Assembly (NCBI GenBank): GCA_013215055.1
Contig: JABSRQ010000040.1
Coordinates: 1-40,021 of the forward strand
DNA length: 40,021 bases
Direction: 5' to 3'
From: Pseudomonadales bacterium
GTDB lineage: Bacteria; Pseudomonadota; Gammaproteobacteria; Pseudomonadales; DT-91
Made by a program: the position numbers and the translations under genes. Positions 27,700 to 37,116 of this stretch are shown here, piece by piece; position 1 is the first letter of the stretch; every line of letters starts with the position of its first letter. Below the pieces are notes generated by a model. It saw only the letters and a list, made by a program, of their open reading frames with translations. It did not search any database and was not told the origin of the DNA.

Positions 27700-30600
27700 C
27701 TAATAAAAATCATAAGCTGGGTAACGAGTATCCATCGCCGGATAAATTTTCCAATAATGTTTGTTGGAATTAATATCATCCAGCCACCACCACAACACAC
27801 CATTGTCCGGACCTGTTGCCCGCAGTTGAATATTGATGCCCGAGGCGGCTTTGAAACGCACCCAATCATCTTCACCTTTATCCTGATCCCAGGCAGTGCT
27901 ATTGCAGTCCACAAATTTCGCCCCCTGGCCACCCGTGCCGGTTTTAATACAACGCGCAACTTCTCGGCCATCCACACCGGTATTGCCATCTCCATCCAGA
28001 TCAACCATCACCTTAAAGTGGATTTGGCTATTACCCGCATTCACTAATAAAAATTGTTGTTCGATATTTTCACCACTAGCATCACAGGGCTGCGTATGTA
28101 ACTGATCGCCGCTCCAGCGCATGCAGGATGATGAATAAGCCCGGCTAACAATCATCGAATAGCTGGTCTCGAAGTCACAGACATCACCACGGATAATCAA
28201 ACTATTGCTGGTCTCTTCTGCTAAATCAGCATTTTCCTGATTGGGATTTTGGTGCCACTTGCAGTTATCGGCCAATACGCCGTCATCCACACCGTTGGGA
28301 TCGGCACCATCATAATCATCCACACCGTCGGAATCTTTATCGTGTTCACAATTATCCATGACATCAAACGGGCAGAGATCATCATCATCGATCACACCAT
28401 CACCATCGGTATCGGCCTCACAAACATCGCCTATACCATCACCGTCACTATCCAGCTGATTATTAGGCCCTAATAAGTTGCCGTTGGCATCGTTGGGACA
28501 ATTATCGTCGGGGTTAAAGACCCCATCTAAATCAAAATCGGAGGTATCAAAAACCGGATCATAGGCGGTATTAAATTGCTGCCCTCCCACATAAAAGCCA
28601 ACTTTATTTTCATCACCGTCATTACAGATATTGCCTCCCACGGTATTATCTATATTGCTATGCCAGAACGAGCTACCATCTAATACCGTGGCGGTAATAC
28701 ACATATCCGTACGTTCCACATTCTGAACCCGAATAGGATAAGCGGCATCGTAGCCATCGTTGCTATCTTGAATTAATTGCCAGCGTTGGCGATCATCGGC
28801 GCTATCAAAACTGTCTGTATCCAGGGTGCGCTCCAATCCCGATGATTTATTACGCTGTGAAATATAACTATCCGTCGCAGGATTATATAAACGTACATTA
28901 GGGCCATCGTAACGTAACTCCCAGCGCATATTGACATCGCTGCTGGGCACCGCATCAGAACCTGTGCCCACTAAACAATCTGCCTGCGAGATATTATTGC
29001 CATCGGCGGTTATACATTGGCCCGAGGTTTTGAGTTTGATATGGAACCAGTTACCGGCCGTATCTATATCACAGACATCCCCGATATTGTCATTGTCCAG
29101 ATCTGCCTGATCAAGATTCACATCCAATATACAATTATCGTCATCATCCAACACCGTATCGCCATCAACATCCGGCTCACAGGCATCCCCCTGGCCATCC
29201 GCATTGCTATCTAGCTGATCACCTTCTACACCGCTATTTAATGGCCCACCCGATGGCCCCGGGTTAGCCGTGATCGGGCAGTTATCCACCACATCGGGAT
29301 AACCATCATCATCGCTGTCATGTTGTAAGCCCACAGGCGGCACCACCTGACAATCGGCATTACCCTGATCACAACTTAACGTCATCGCAAATAATAAATC
29401 CCTTTGGGTGTCTCCCGCCGCTGTAACCGTCTCGGTAGCAAAGCTGATCGCCGGTGCATCCGGAATCACCACATCGGGAATCTGAAGAATAAAAATCTTG
29501 TCGGCGATTAATGGCGTAACCAGGCCAAAGGTCAGATCCAAGACCCCTTGTATCAAAAACTCAGGAAGTGTGAAGCTGGAGTTATTGGTAATCGAGTTAA
29601 TGTCGGTTGTGGGTGAACCTGCCGCTTTTAAAACAAAGCTTCCATCATCCACTTCCAGTGACATTGCCACAGAAAAATCCATATCAATCTGCAGCCCAGT
29701 TTGCCATTCACCCTCATCATTACCCTGTATCTGTAATAAAGCGCCCAAGAAACTCACCTGCACCTTGGAACTTGACGTTGTCAGCTCTGAAAATTCAATT
29801 TCACCTGGGCTGGTGGGTATTAAACGTATGCGTACATCACCATCGCCACCTTGATCGGCTTTGTCACCCGCGCCAAAACTGACCTCATCATTCATGATGG
29901 TGAAATGCATCAGGCCCGCACCATAAGATGTCAGTAAGGCCTGATTAATAAAATTACTGCTTATAGCCAGGCGCACATTGCCTCCGGCCCCAACCGTTGT
30001 AGGTAACGCGGCACTATGATAAAGAGAACCCAAAGCCGGAGTAACGGCTTCATCCGCTTGCCATAACACGGTCTCGCCGGAGTATTGTAGATACAAATTA
30101 TCCAGATCACTGGAAATCGTTTCGGTGACCAAAACAATATCAAACTCGGCACTGTTTTCGGCGGTTACATAGAGGTTGAAACCCACATCACCCAGTTTCT
30201 CATTGATGATGCCCTCCAAAATACCGGCCATTAAATTACCGATAAAACCTTTTAATAAATCGCTGCTGAGCAAACCATTGACGATACCTTCCAGAAACGA
30301 TTGATTTTGCCCATCACCGTCTATGCTTAAACCCAGCATTTCCAGAACCATCGCGTCCCGATCTATCGTGGTGGAAATTAAACCATTCTCTGCAACCACT
30401 GACGCCTTGGCCTCTAAATACAGGTATTCAATATCGGCCGGTAAACTCAAGCCAGGTTTAGGTGAACTTAGAACCAAGTTACCCCATTTTGTGCCATTCC
30501 ATATGCCCATGCCCATGCCCACTTTGGTAAGTGACATTTCTATCGCGATATTATTATTGGGCTTGGCGGGGTCGGAATTGACCTCATCAATAATTTCAAA

Positions 30601-31545
30601 TTTATGTAGATCCATGGTGCCGGCAATGCCATCGGCGGTTTCATCTGGCCCTAACATCTTCATCGAATCGGCTGTGGCATAAAGCTGAGTGATACCTAAA
30701 TCAATCACCATCAACGGGTTTAATGTACATAACAAACCCGCCTCGGCGTAATAAAACGTTTCAGGAAATTCGGTATCGGGGTCATCGGTTAAACATGCGG
30801 TCAGGTGGCGCATATCATCTTCGGAGATATTCATGCCGTCACTTTGTAATAACGATTGCTTAATCGCCGGTGCCAAAGCCGCAATGGCGGTTTCTCCTAT
30901 CGCGGCTTCCACCACAATGCCCGAATTCACACCGTTATTTAAAAACGACTTTACCTGTGAAAAACCGTTGATATCCACCGAGGTAAATACATATAAATCA
31001 TTCTCTTTGATGCTAACTGTAAAATCTCGTTTATCGATAACGGCATCGGCCGTATCCAGTGAATCAGGTGTTTTCGCTAAATCACTGCTGGTTATCTGTA
31101 AGCTGATAAGATTGGAGGGGTCATCCATATAACCGCTGATATCCCTATAAATAATGCCGGCATCATTCCTCCTTAAAGCCGATTTAACCACAACATCCGG
31201 CCCATCCGTATCCACATTAAAACCTACCGTGGGGCCCAGCGTTAAAGGTTCAACCGTTAGCAGGTTCGTACCCTGCTTAAGGAAGGGCTTGATATCATCG
31301 ATATCCGCCGTGGCAATATCACCATTAAAGGTAAATAAATTGCCTATGGATGCCCCATTTAAAAATATATTACCGGTAGGCAGCGCATTACCATAATCGA
31401 TAGAAAAATCCTGCAACGTGTCATCACCGATATAGGAAGCTCCATTGCTGGGAAATTCTATAACAATCGATCTCAGCCCCAAACAGGCCATTAACAGCGA
31501 TGCAGAAATAAGAAGTAAAATGCGTTTTAGCAGAGTTGATAACAT
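27700..31545 (-). CDS. Large surface lipoprotein with thrombospondin type 3 calcium repeats and lectin-like blocks
   Basis: 1281 residues, predicted envelope lipoprotein (lipobox LLMAC, Cys 21). Residues about 25-720 are beta-rich with no family I can name. Two calcium-binding thrombospondin type 3 blocks follow (about 743-828 and 1000-1110), with DSDDDGYPD, DSDGDGIGDVC and similar Asp-loop units. Each is followed by a segment (about 829-990 and 1127-1281) with paired Cys, an RW(E/Q)L pattern and SGQCITADG, resembling ricin-type beta-trefoil carbohydrate-binding repeats. AAAAGG lies seven bases before the ATG. It is monocistronic and divergent from the acyltransferase cassette. Adhesion or glycan binding is my inference. 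Confidence 0.85.
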   Translation of the reverse strand: MLSTLLKRILLLISASLLMACLGLRSIVIEFPSNGASYIGDDTLQDFSIDYGNALPTGNIFLNGASIGNLFTFNGDIATADIDDIKPFLKQGTNLLTVEPLTLGPTVGFNVDTDGPDVVVKSALRRNDAGIIYRDISGYMDDPSNLISLQITSSDLAKTPDSLDTADAVIDKRDFTVSIKENDLYVFTSVDINGFSQVKSFLNNGVNSGIVVEAAIGETAIAALAPAIKQSLLQSDGMNISEDDMRHLTACLTDDPDTEFPETFYYAEAGLLCTLNPLMVIDLGITQLYATADSMKMLGPDETADGIAGTMDLHKFEIIDEVNSDPAKPNNNIAIEMSLTKVGMGMGIWNGTKWGNLVLSSPKPGLSLPADIEYLYLEAKASVVAENGLISTTIDRDAMVLEMLGLSIDGDGQNQSFLEGIVNGLLSSDLLKGFIGNLMAGILEGIINEKLGDVGFNLYVTAENSAEFDIVLVTETISSDLDNLYLQYSGETVLWQADEAVTPALGSLYHSAALPTTVGAGGNVRLAISSNFINQALLTSYGAGLMHFTIMNDEVSFGAGDKADQGGDGDVRIRLIPTSPGEIEFSELTTSSSKVQVSFLGALLQIQGNDEGEWQTGLQIDMDFSVAMSLEVDDGSFVLKAAGSPTTDINSITNNSSFTLPEFLIQGVLDLTFGLVTPLIADKIFILQIPDVVIPDAPAISFATETVTAAGDTQRDLLFAMTLSCDQGNADCQVVPPVGLQHDSDDDGYPDVVDNCPITANPGPSGGPLNSGVEGDQLDSNADGQGDACEPDVDGDTVLDDDDNCILDVNLDQADLDNDNIGDVCDIDTAGNWFHIKLKTSGQCITADGNNISQADCLVGTGSDAVPSSDVNMRWELRYDGPNVRLYNPATDSYISQRNKSSGLERTLDTDSFDSADDRQRWQLIQDSNDGYDAAYPIRVQNVERTDMCITATVLDGSSFWHSNIDNTVGGNICNDGDENKVGFYVGGQQFNTAYDPVFDTSDFDLDGVFNPDDNCPNDANGNLLGPNNQLDSDGDGIGDVCEADTDGDGVIDDDDLCPFDVMDNCEHDKDSDGVDDYDGADPNGVDDGVLADNCKWHQNPNQENADLAEETSNSLIIRGDVCDFETSYSMIVSRAYSSSCMRWSGDQLHTQPCDASGENIEQQFLLVNAGNSQIHFKVMVDLDGDGNTGVDGREVARCIKTGTGGQGAKFVDCNSTAWDQDKGEDDWVRFKAASGINIQLRATGPDNGVLWWWLDDINSNKHYWKIYPAMDTRYPAYDFY

Positions 31546-32051
31546 GAATTCACCTTTTCAAGGCCTTAACGGCTTGGCGAATCCCTGCCATAAATTAATC
31601 TATAACAGAATTATGGGAGAGTTTTTACCCTACAATAAGAATACTTGGGAATATCAAACTTAAACTTTTATATAATAAATCGCTTAATAACAGTATTTAC
31701 CCACTTTAAAGAGGCTATTAAATACATTAAAATAAGTTAATGTTGCCTTTTGTACAAACCTCATCGTTTTGTACGTTTTGTATATTTTATAACCTACGTT
31801 ATGCTAAACTCGCTGCACTTGCTCACAAAGAAGCAACTCCTGTTATAAGCACGGATGTTTTAACAGACACTGATAAAAAAAATAATAGTGTGTTTGATAA
31901 AGTAGTATCTGAAGTATCAATAGCTTGAAACGTGCTGGTAGCCTTAATGGCTAATACATGATGGTATCTGACATTATGTGTTACAACTGAACTTTCAGCA
32001 CTGCTTCCTATCAAACAATTAAACAGCCCTATAAATAAAAAATAAAACATT
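31546..32051. other. Long divergent intergenic region before the lipid cassette
   Basis: 506 AT-rich bases with no convincing gene. A 62-codon frame (31740-31928) lacks a ribosome site and family features. Present are three copies of TTTTGTA (31748, 31767, 31776), two copies of GTATCTGA (31905 and 31964), and a weak 5-bp hairpin TAGCC/GGCTA (31939-31953). I see no confident promoter. Confidence 0.55.
31748..31782 (+). repeat. Three short direct repeats TTTTGTA(C)
   Basis: TTTTGTAC at 31748-31755 and 31767-31774, and TTTTGTA at 31776-31782, spaced 19 and 9 bases. Possibly a binding-site cluster controlling one of the flanking divergent genes; chance in AT-rich DNA is not excluded. Confidence 0.35.
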
Positions 32052-33002
32052 ATGGCGCATTCAAAACTTATAGACCCCATAGCTAAAGCTGAATTATCCA
32101 AGGACATTAAAACCGGGAAGTTACTCGCTGAAAAAGGCCGGGGCAAACAGCTATACCTTTACACGGCCGATTATGAATCGCCAGTATTGCTGGAACTTGG
32201 CCGCCTTAGAGAAGAGACTTTTAGAGCTGTGGGTTTAGGCTCGGGTAAAAGCTGCGATATCGATGAATATGATTTTTCCTATGAACAGCTGATATTATGG
32301 GATGACGACAAACAGGCGATCATAGGTGGTTACCGCCTGATGGAATGCCGCAAAGCCCAAGAAAACAATATCGCCTTATATACACAATCCATCTATCAAT
32401 ACTCCGATGAGTTTATCGATGAATACTTCGATCATACCGTAGAGATGGGCCGTGTCTTTGTGCAAAAATCCTATTGGGGCACACGCAGCCTGGATTACTT
32501 ATGGTATGGCATGGCGTATTATTTTGCAGAAAAACCCAATCACCATTATTTTGTTTGTGCCTTATCCATCCCAACTGCATTTTCACCGTATGCCCGACAA
32601 TTGATGGTGGAGTTTTATAGCCGCCTATTCCCCAGTGAAAAACAATTGGCTACGTCTTTATTCCCCTATAAAAGCAGTAATATCGATACCGGCAACTTCT
32701 TTAACAAGCTCACCGATATCATAGGCCAAAAAGCGCGCTTTAAATTTTTAAGAAAATATCTGGAAGAGATGGGATTTAACTTCCCCATGCTGTATAAAAA
32801 CACCGATATCTTCCACAAAGACGGCGTGAAGTTTATCTCCTTTGGTTACGACCAGGGATTTAGTAATGCGCTTGACGGCCTGATGCTGGCAGACACACGC
32901 CGCATTCGATCGTTAACCCGCAATCGTTATACCTCTGAAGTGGATAAAGCGACTTCTACAGATACGCCACAAAAAGATACCGCATTGGAAGAAGCACTTT
33001 AA
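32052..33002 (+). CDS. GNAT-fold N-acyltransferase, OlsB/GlsB-like (acyl-amino-acid lipid synthesis)
   Basis: 316 residues of the Acetyltransf_5 type that moves a 3-hydroxyacyl group from ACP onto the amine of an amino acid in ornithine- and glycine-lipid synthesis. Visible hallmarks are RLREETFR (51-58), the strand GGYRL (92-96), EMGRVFV (131-137, compare ELGRS in OlsB) and LWYG (150-153). A C-terminal extension (about 230-316) is unassigned. No membrane span or signal is present. In Bacteroidetes and in OlsF a similar domain is fused to a PlsC-type domain; here the partners are separate genes in the same operon. The ATG has no clear ribosome site. First gene of the GNAT-MMPL-PlsC operon. 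The amino-acid substrate is unknown. Confidence 0.8.
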   Translation: MAHSKLIDPIAKAELSKDIKTGKLLAEKGRGKQLYLYTADYESPVLLELGRLREETFRAVGLGSGKSCDIDEYDFSYEQLILWDDDKQAIIGGYRLMECRKAQENNIALYTQSIYQYSDEFIDEYFDHTVEMGRVFVQKSYWGTRSLDYLWYGMAYYFAEKPNHHYFVCALSIPTAFSPYARQLMVEFYSRLFPSEKQLATSLFPYKSSNIDTGNFFNKLTDIIGQKARFKFLRKYLEEMGFNFPMLYKNTDIFHKDGVKFISFGYDQGFSNALDGLMLADTRRIRSLTRNRYTSEVDKATSTDTPQKDTALEEAL

Positions 33003-33044
33003 CCTTTACGTTTATGACTCAAGCAACGGAACCCCTGCTACACC

Positions 33045-35378
33045 ATGGCCACAATTGATACATTAAGCCACGCGCTTTTTAGCAGGGTTGTTGCTGCGCC
33101 AAAGTTAATACTCACATTGATTTGTTTATTAACCTTGGCGGTTGCACTGCAGGTTAGCAGCATTAACTTTGACGCCTCGTCAGAGAAACTACTGAAACAA
33201 TCCAACCCCACCTTTAAAACCTATCTACAATTCAAAAAAGACTATCAAGCAGGCCTGGGTATTATCCTGCTTATCGAAGATAAAAATATTTTCTCTAGCG
33301 ACTTTCTACAGCGGCTGGAATCACTACAAGAAGATTTGTTAGACAATGTACCTTATATAAACGAGGTGGAATCGCTATTAACCAGCCGCAGAGTGTTAGG
33401 CGACAGTCATAATCTTTATTTCGACAGCCTAATACCCGACAGACACGATAAAAAAGGCATAGAAGAAGCTAAAACCATTGCATTAACGACCCCCTATTAT
33501 CAAAACCACATTATCAATGCCACGGGTGATGCAACAGCACTGATCATTAAACTGCAGCCGTTTATCTATTCCATAAAAACCGGCGAATCACGCCAATTGC
33601 TGCAAAAAGAAATGCATGAAGTTATCGCAGCCATCGAGGCCGTGGTTGCCAGACATGAACAACTCTTTACCGGCCAATTAAGCATGGGCGGCCCAACCGT
33701 TGCGACCATAGAAATGGTTAAAGCCAGTAAACATGATGTTGCGGTTTTTTCTTTTTTAGCTCTACTGGTCATCGCCATCGCCCTGGCCTTAGTTTTTCGC
33801 CGAGCCTCCGCAGTATTGCTTCCACTATTTCTATTAAGCCTCTCTATCACCATCACCTTATCGTGGATGTTAATCGCCGAGGTACCGATACAAAATGTGA
33901 GTGCAATCTTGCCCTCGTTTTTACTCGCGGTTTGTGTCTGTGATTCCGTGCATTTTTTACAAGCTTTTTATCGCCGATTTGATGCAGGCATGGCCAAAAA
34001 AGAAGCCATTTTATCGGCCTGCCAACATACTCAAACTGCACTTTTTTTCACCACCATCACCACCGCAGCCGGGCTTATCTCGTTCACAACATCCTCATTA
34101 ACGCCTATCGCCAACTTTGGTTTATTTGCTGCCATCGGTGTCATCATTGCACTTATTTTCACCTATCTATGTTTACCTGCTTTGCTAATGCTTTTTCCGA
34201 TTAAAGCTAAAACCGTTGCAACAAAACACAGCAACAACGAACATGCAGCCAAGCTAGCTCGCTGGATTCAAAAAAATGCCAAAATTATCGTCTTGTTATC
34301 CATCACGGCTCTGGGGTTATCAGCCTACGGCATCTCTCAGCTTAAACTCAGCCACGATACGCTTAGCTGGTTCCCCGAAGATAATAAGGCCAGACTAAGC
34401 GTAGAACGCATCGATGAAAAACTCACCGGTACCATGCCACTGGAATTATTAATAGACAGTGGCAGCGACTATGGCATTTATAACCCAGTGTTTATGCAAC
34501 AACTGGACAGCTGGCTAACACAGCTGCAACAAGAAGAACTCGCCGGCATCAAAATACGCACGGCCGCCAGTCTTCTCGATTTAATCAAGGAAGTGAATGC
34601 CATATTGGCAGAGGATAAAGCCTTTCAGGTTCCTGCAACCCGCTCATTAATTGCTCAGGAGATCCTGTTGATAGAAATGGATTCTGCCGATCTAGTCAGC
34701 ATATTAACCGATGTCAATTACCGTACGCTGCGCATCACCCTGGCTACATCCTGGCAAGATGCCGTATATTATCGTGACTTTATACAAGCTCTGGAAAACT
34801 CCTTTGCCGCTCAATTTAATGCCCCAATCACGCTAACGATGACCGGCATGATGGCGCTGAGCAGTCAGATCATCACCGAGATGATGAACGGCATGGTGAG
34901 CAGTTATCTATTGGCCGCCATCATGGTCACGTTGTTGATGGTTATCTTGTTAAGAAGCATTAAATTAGGTGCAATCATGATGTTGCCTAATCTGCTTCCC
35001 ATCGCGATGATATTGGGCTTTATGCAAGTAACCGATACGCCGTTAGATATGTTCACGCTACTCATCGGTGCCATCGCCATAGGCATCATCGTCGATGACT
35101 CCATTCATTTTATTCATGGCTTCCAACGCGCCTTTAAAAAATCAGGCTCGGCCTTAAAAGCGGTAGAACAAACCTTTAATGACGAGGGGCGAGCCCTGCT
35201 GATTACCACCGTAATTTTATGCTGCGGCTTTTTAGTCTACCTTTTCTCCGCCCTGCATAATCTGCAACGCTTTGGCCTCTTAACCGCGCTATGTATTGTG
35301 CTGGCGTTAATAGCCGATTTCATTTTGGCTCCGGCAATCATCTTTTTAATCTATAAAGATAATGCTCAAAAATCCTGA
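33045..35378 (+). CDS. MMPL/RND-superfamily exporter
   Basis: 777-residue inner-membrane protein with two halves of similar layout: one membrane span (about 19-37 and 410-428), a large periplasmic domain (about 40-225 and 435-605), then a cluster of five spans (about 228-385 and 612-770). Each cluster has the family Asp motif: CDSVHFLQAF in the first half and VDDSIHFIHGF in the second. Members such as MmpL3 and HpnN carry lipids to the outer envelope. Placed between an N-acyltransferase and an O-acyltransferase (42 and 12 bases apart), it probably exports their lipid product. That is inference. Confidence 0.9.
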   Translation: MATIDTLSHALFSRVVAAPKLILTLICLLTLAVALQVSSINFDASSEKLLKQSNPTFKTYLQFKKDYQAGLGIILLIEDKNIFSSDFLQRLESLQEDLLDNVPYINEVESLLTSRRVLGDSHNLYFDSLIPDRHDKKGIEEAKTIALTTPYYQNHIINATGDATALIIKLQPFIYSIKTGESRQLLQKEMHEVIAAIEAVVARHEQLFTGQLSMGGPTVATIEMVKASKHDVAVFSFLALLVIAIALALVFRRASAVLLPLFLLSLSITITLSWMLIAEVPIQNVSAILPSFLLAVCVCDSVHFLQAFYRRFDAGMAKKEAILSACQHTQTALFFTTITTAAGLISFTTSSLTPIANFGLFAAIGVIIALIFTYLCLPALLMLFPIKAKTVATKHSNNEHAAKLARWIQKNAKIIVLLSITALGLSAYGISQLKLSHDTLSWFPEDNKARLSVERIDEKLTGTMPLELLIDSGSDYGIYNPVFMQQLDSWLTQLQQEELAGIKIRTAASLLDLIKEVNAILAEDKAFQVPATRSLIAQEILLIEMDSADLVSILTDVNYRTLRITLATSWQDAVYYRDFIQALENSFAAQFNAPITLTMTGMMALSSQIITEMMNGMVSSYLLAAIMVTLLMVILLRSIKLGAIMMLPNLLPIAMILGFMQVTDTPLDMFTLLIGAIAIGIIVDDSIHFIHGFQRAFKKSGSALKAVEQTFNDEGRALLITTVILCCGFLVYLFSALHNLQRFGLLTALCIVLALIADFILAPAIIFLIYKDNAQKS

Positions 35379-35390
35379 GATAACGATAAG

Positions 35391-36212
35391 ATGTTTAATA
35401 TACAATCGATTGTACAGACGAAGTTTCCAGATTTTTGTCAAAAACATAAAATCATCAGTTCTGCCTTAATTGCTATCGCCTGCAAGATCACCAAGGATAA
35501 AGAGTTTCGGCAATTTAAAGCCGACCATGCCGATAGAGACGGCATTCAACTGATCGATGATATTTATAACTACCTGAATTTCACGGCGATTATTCATCAA
35601 CAAGATTTAGATAACATTCCCAAAACCGGTCGCCTGGTTATGGTATTAAATCATCCCACCACATTAGATGGCCTGAGCCTGATTCAACACCTAAGCACCG
35701 TGCGTTCAGATATCAAAGTGGTGGTGAATGAGTTATTTGAAACCACGGGCGCAATGCACAACTATACGATTCCGGTAGATATATCCGGTGCGGGAATTTC
35801 CAAATCATCTTTAAAAGCATTAAAACAGCACTTACAAGCCGAAGGTGTTTTGATTATATTTCCTGGCGGAAAACCATCAAGAATATATGATGGAAAAATT
35901 CAAGACCCCGAATGGAGCTCAAGCTTCCTAAAGATTGCCCGTAAATATGGCAGCCCGATTCTGCCAGTTTATATTGACGGCAAGATGAGCCGCTGGTTTT
36001 ATTTTATTTCCAAGGTATTTTTCCCACTGTCGATGTTGCTTGTCTTCAGGGAGATATTTAACTTAAGGAATAAAACTGAAACCTTTTATTTTGGTGAAAT
36101 GATAGAGCCCCAAACACTGGAAGCAAGCCATGCCAGCGTAGAGCAGCAAGTACAGGCTGTTAGAGATAGCCTATATGCCTTATCCCCCAAAACCGATATT
36201 AACCGGCTCTAA
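35391..36212 (+). CDS. PlsC/hemolysin-type lysophospholipid acyltransferase, first copy
   Basis: 273 residues of the 1-acylglycerol-phosphate acyltransferase fold. The catalytic motif is NHPTTLDG (H88-x4-D93) and the acceptor-binding motif is IIFPGGKPSR (157-160 FPGG, where FPEG is usual). A hydrophobic stretch (about 202-225) may touch the membrane. It resembles the OlsA/GlsA O-acyltransferase role of adding the second chain to a lyso-aminolipid, but glycerolipid acylation is an alternative. It starts 12 bases after the exporter and ends three bases from the convergent second copy. Confidence 0.85.
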   Translation: MFNIQSIVQTKFPDFCQKHKIISSALIAIACKITKDKEFRQFKADHADRDGIQLIDDIYNYLNFTAIIHQQDLDNIPKTGRLVMVLNHPTTLDGLSLIQHLSTVRSDIKVVVNELFETTGAMHNYTIPVDISGAGISKSSLKALKQHLQAEGVLIIFPGGKPSRIYDGKIQDPEWSSSFLKIARKYGSPILPVYIDGKMSRWFYFISKVFFPLSMLLVFREIFNLRNKTETFYFGEMIEPQTLEASHASVEQQVQAVRDSLYALSPKTDINRL

Positions 36213-36215
36213 TCT

Positions 36216-37031
36216 CTAATCTGAATCCAGCCCTAGGCTTTTTTTGCGTATACCTGCAACAATGGCCTCTTCGCTATCACCGGCATCAAGTTGCTGACTA
36301 ATATAATCACCGGGCAATGCATCACCCACAAATACCGAGATGCTATTACCACATTGATGAAATAATTCAGGCATCACCCATAACATAGAAAGTGGCTTGG
36401 CATACTTAGACAAAAAGTAGAAAAAGCCACTGTTTTCACCCCGTACATACATGGGCAGAATTGGCGTCGAAGTCGCCTTGGCAAAACGATAAAAACCCGA
36501 ACTCCACTGCCCTTCTTGTATCTCACCTTCCACTTCCCGGGCAACTTGCCCTGCGGGAAACATCAGAATAACACCACCTTTTTTCAAGTGAGCTTTAACC
36601 TGCTTATACACCTTAATATTGATACCACCGGAAAGATTATCAACCTCCATAGCGTTTTCACCAAAACCCATTGCATTACGTAATACCGCGCCCTGCATCA
36701 AAATCACATCTTTACGTACATGATAAATTTCAGAGATTAAACCGATGCCATCGGCAATACCCATGGAATGGTTTGAGACGATAATCAGTGCGCCGGTTTT
36801 GGGGATTTTTGCTTTCTGTTCTGCGCTGAAGCTAAAACCGATATGTAATTCTTTTAATATCGCCGTCATCAATTCCACCCGGTTTAGCGCCGGATTTCGC
36901 TGCACAAAACCTTCGAATGTTTTTTGTCGCCATACTTTTTTTAATAAAAATACGCCTGCCTTACAAGCTAACGGGTGATTTTTAAAGGCTTCAGGATATT
37001 GCGCTTTAAATACGTCTTTTACATCAAACAT
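36216..37031 (-). CDS. PlsC/hemolysin-type lysophospholipid acyltransferase, second copy
   Basis: 271 residues, a clear paralogue of its neighbour with the same layout: His 88 in both, the same IPKTG segment before it, and the W-S-S motif after motif III. The catalytic motif reads NHSMGIADG, one residue longer than in the first copy (H88 to D94). Motif III is MFPAGQVAR (158-161 FPAG), closer to the GlsA/hemolysin form. It is on the opposite strand and converges on the first copy, so the pair looks like an inverted duplication that diverged. The exact substrate is unknown. Confidence 0.85.
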   Translation of the reverse strand: MFDVKDVFKAQYPEAFKNHPLACKAGVFLLKKVWRQKTFEGFVQRNPALNRVELMTAILKELHIGFSFSAEQKAKIPKTGALIIVSNHSMGIADGIGLISEIYHVRKDVILMQGAVLRNAMGFGENAMEVDNLSGGINIKVYKQVKAHLKKGGVILMFPAGQVAREVEGEIQEGQWSSGFYRFAKATSTPILPMYVRGENSGFFYFLSKYAKPLSMLWVMPELFHQCGNSISVFVGDALPGDYISQQLDAGDSEEAIVAGIRKKSLGLDSD

Positions 37032-37085
37032 AGTGTTCTTATTATCATTATTACATCAGTATTTTAATACGCGGCCTTTATCATT

Positions 37086-37114
37086 AAAACAAAAAAGGAG
37101 CCGAAGCTCCTTTT
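37086..37114 (-). terminator. Terminator of the beta-helix surface protein gene
   Basis: 9-bp stem (37093-37101 and 37106-37114). On the minus strand the loop is C(TTCG)G, the extra-stable tetraloop, followed by a T-rich tract. It may work on both strands. Confidence 0.9.
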
Positions 37115-37116
37115 AT

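Noticed and set aside
28250..29330. Repetitive tracts resembling a tandem-repeat or CRISPR locus
   Set aside because: The repetition encodes Asp-rich TSP3 calcium loops; no constant repeat/spacer pattern exists.
31740..31928. 62-codon open frame upstream of the GNAT gene
   Set aside because: No ribosome site, no recognisable features, in an AT-rich gap; likely chance.
33014..33058. 14-codon frame overlapping the MMPL start
   Set aside because: Too short, no ribosome site; probably chance, although it could affect coupling.
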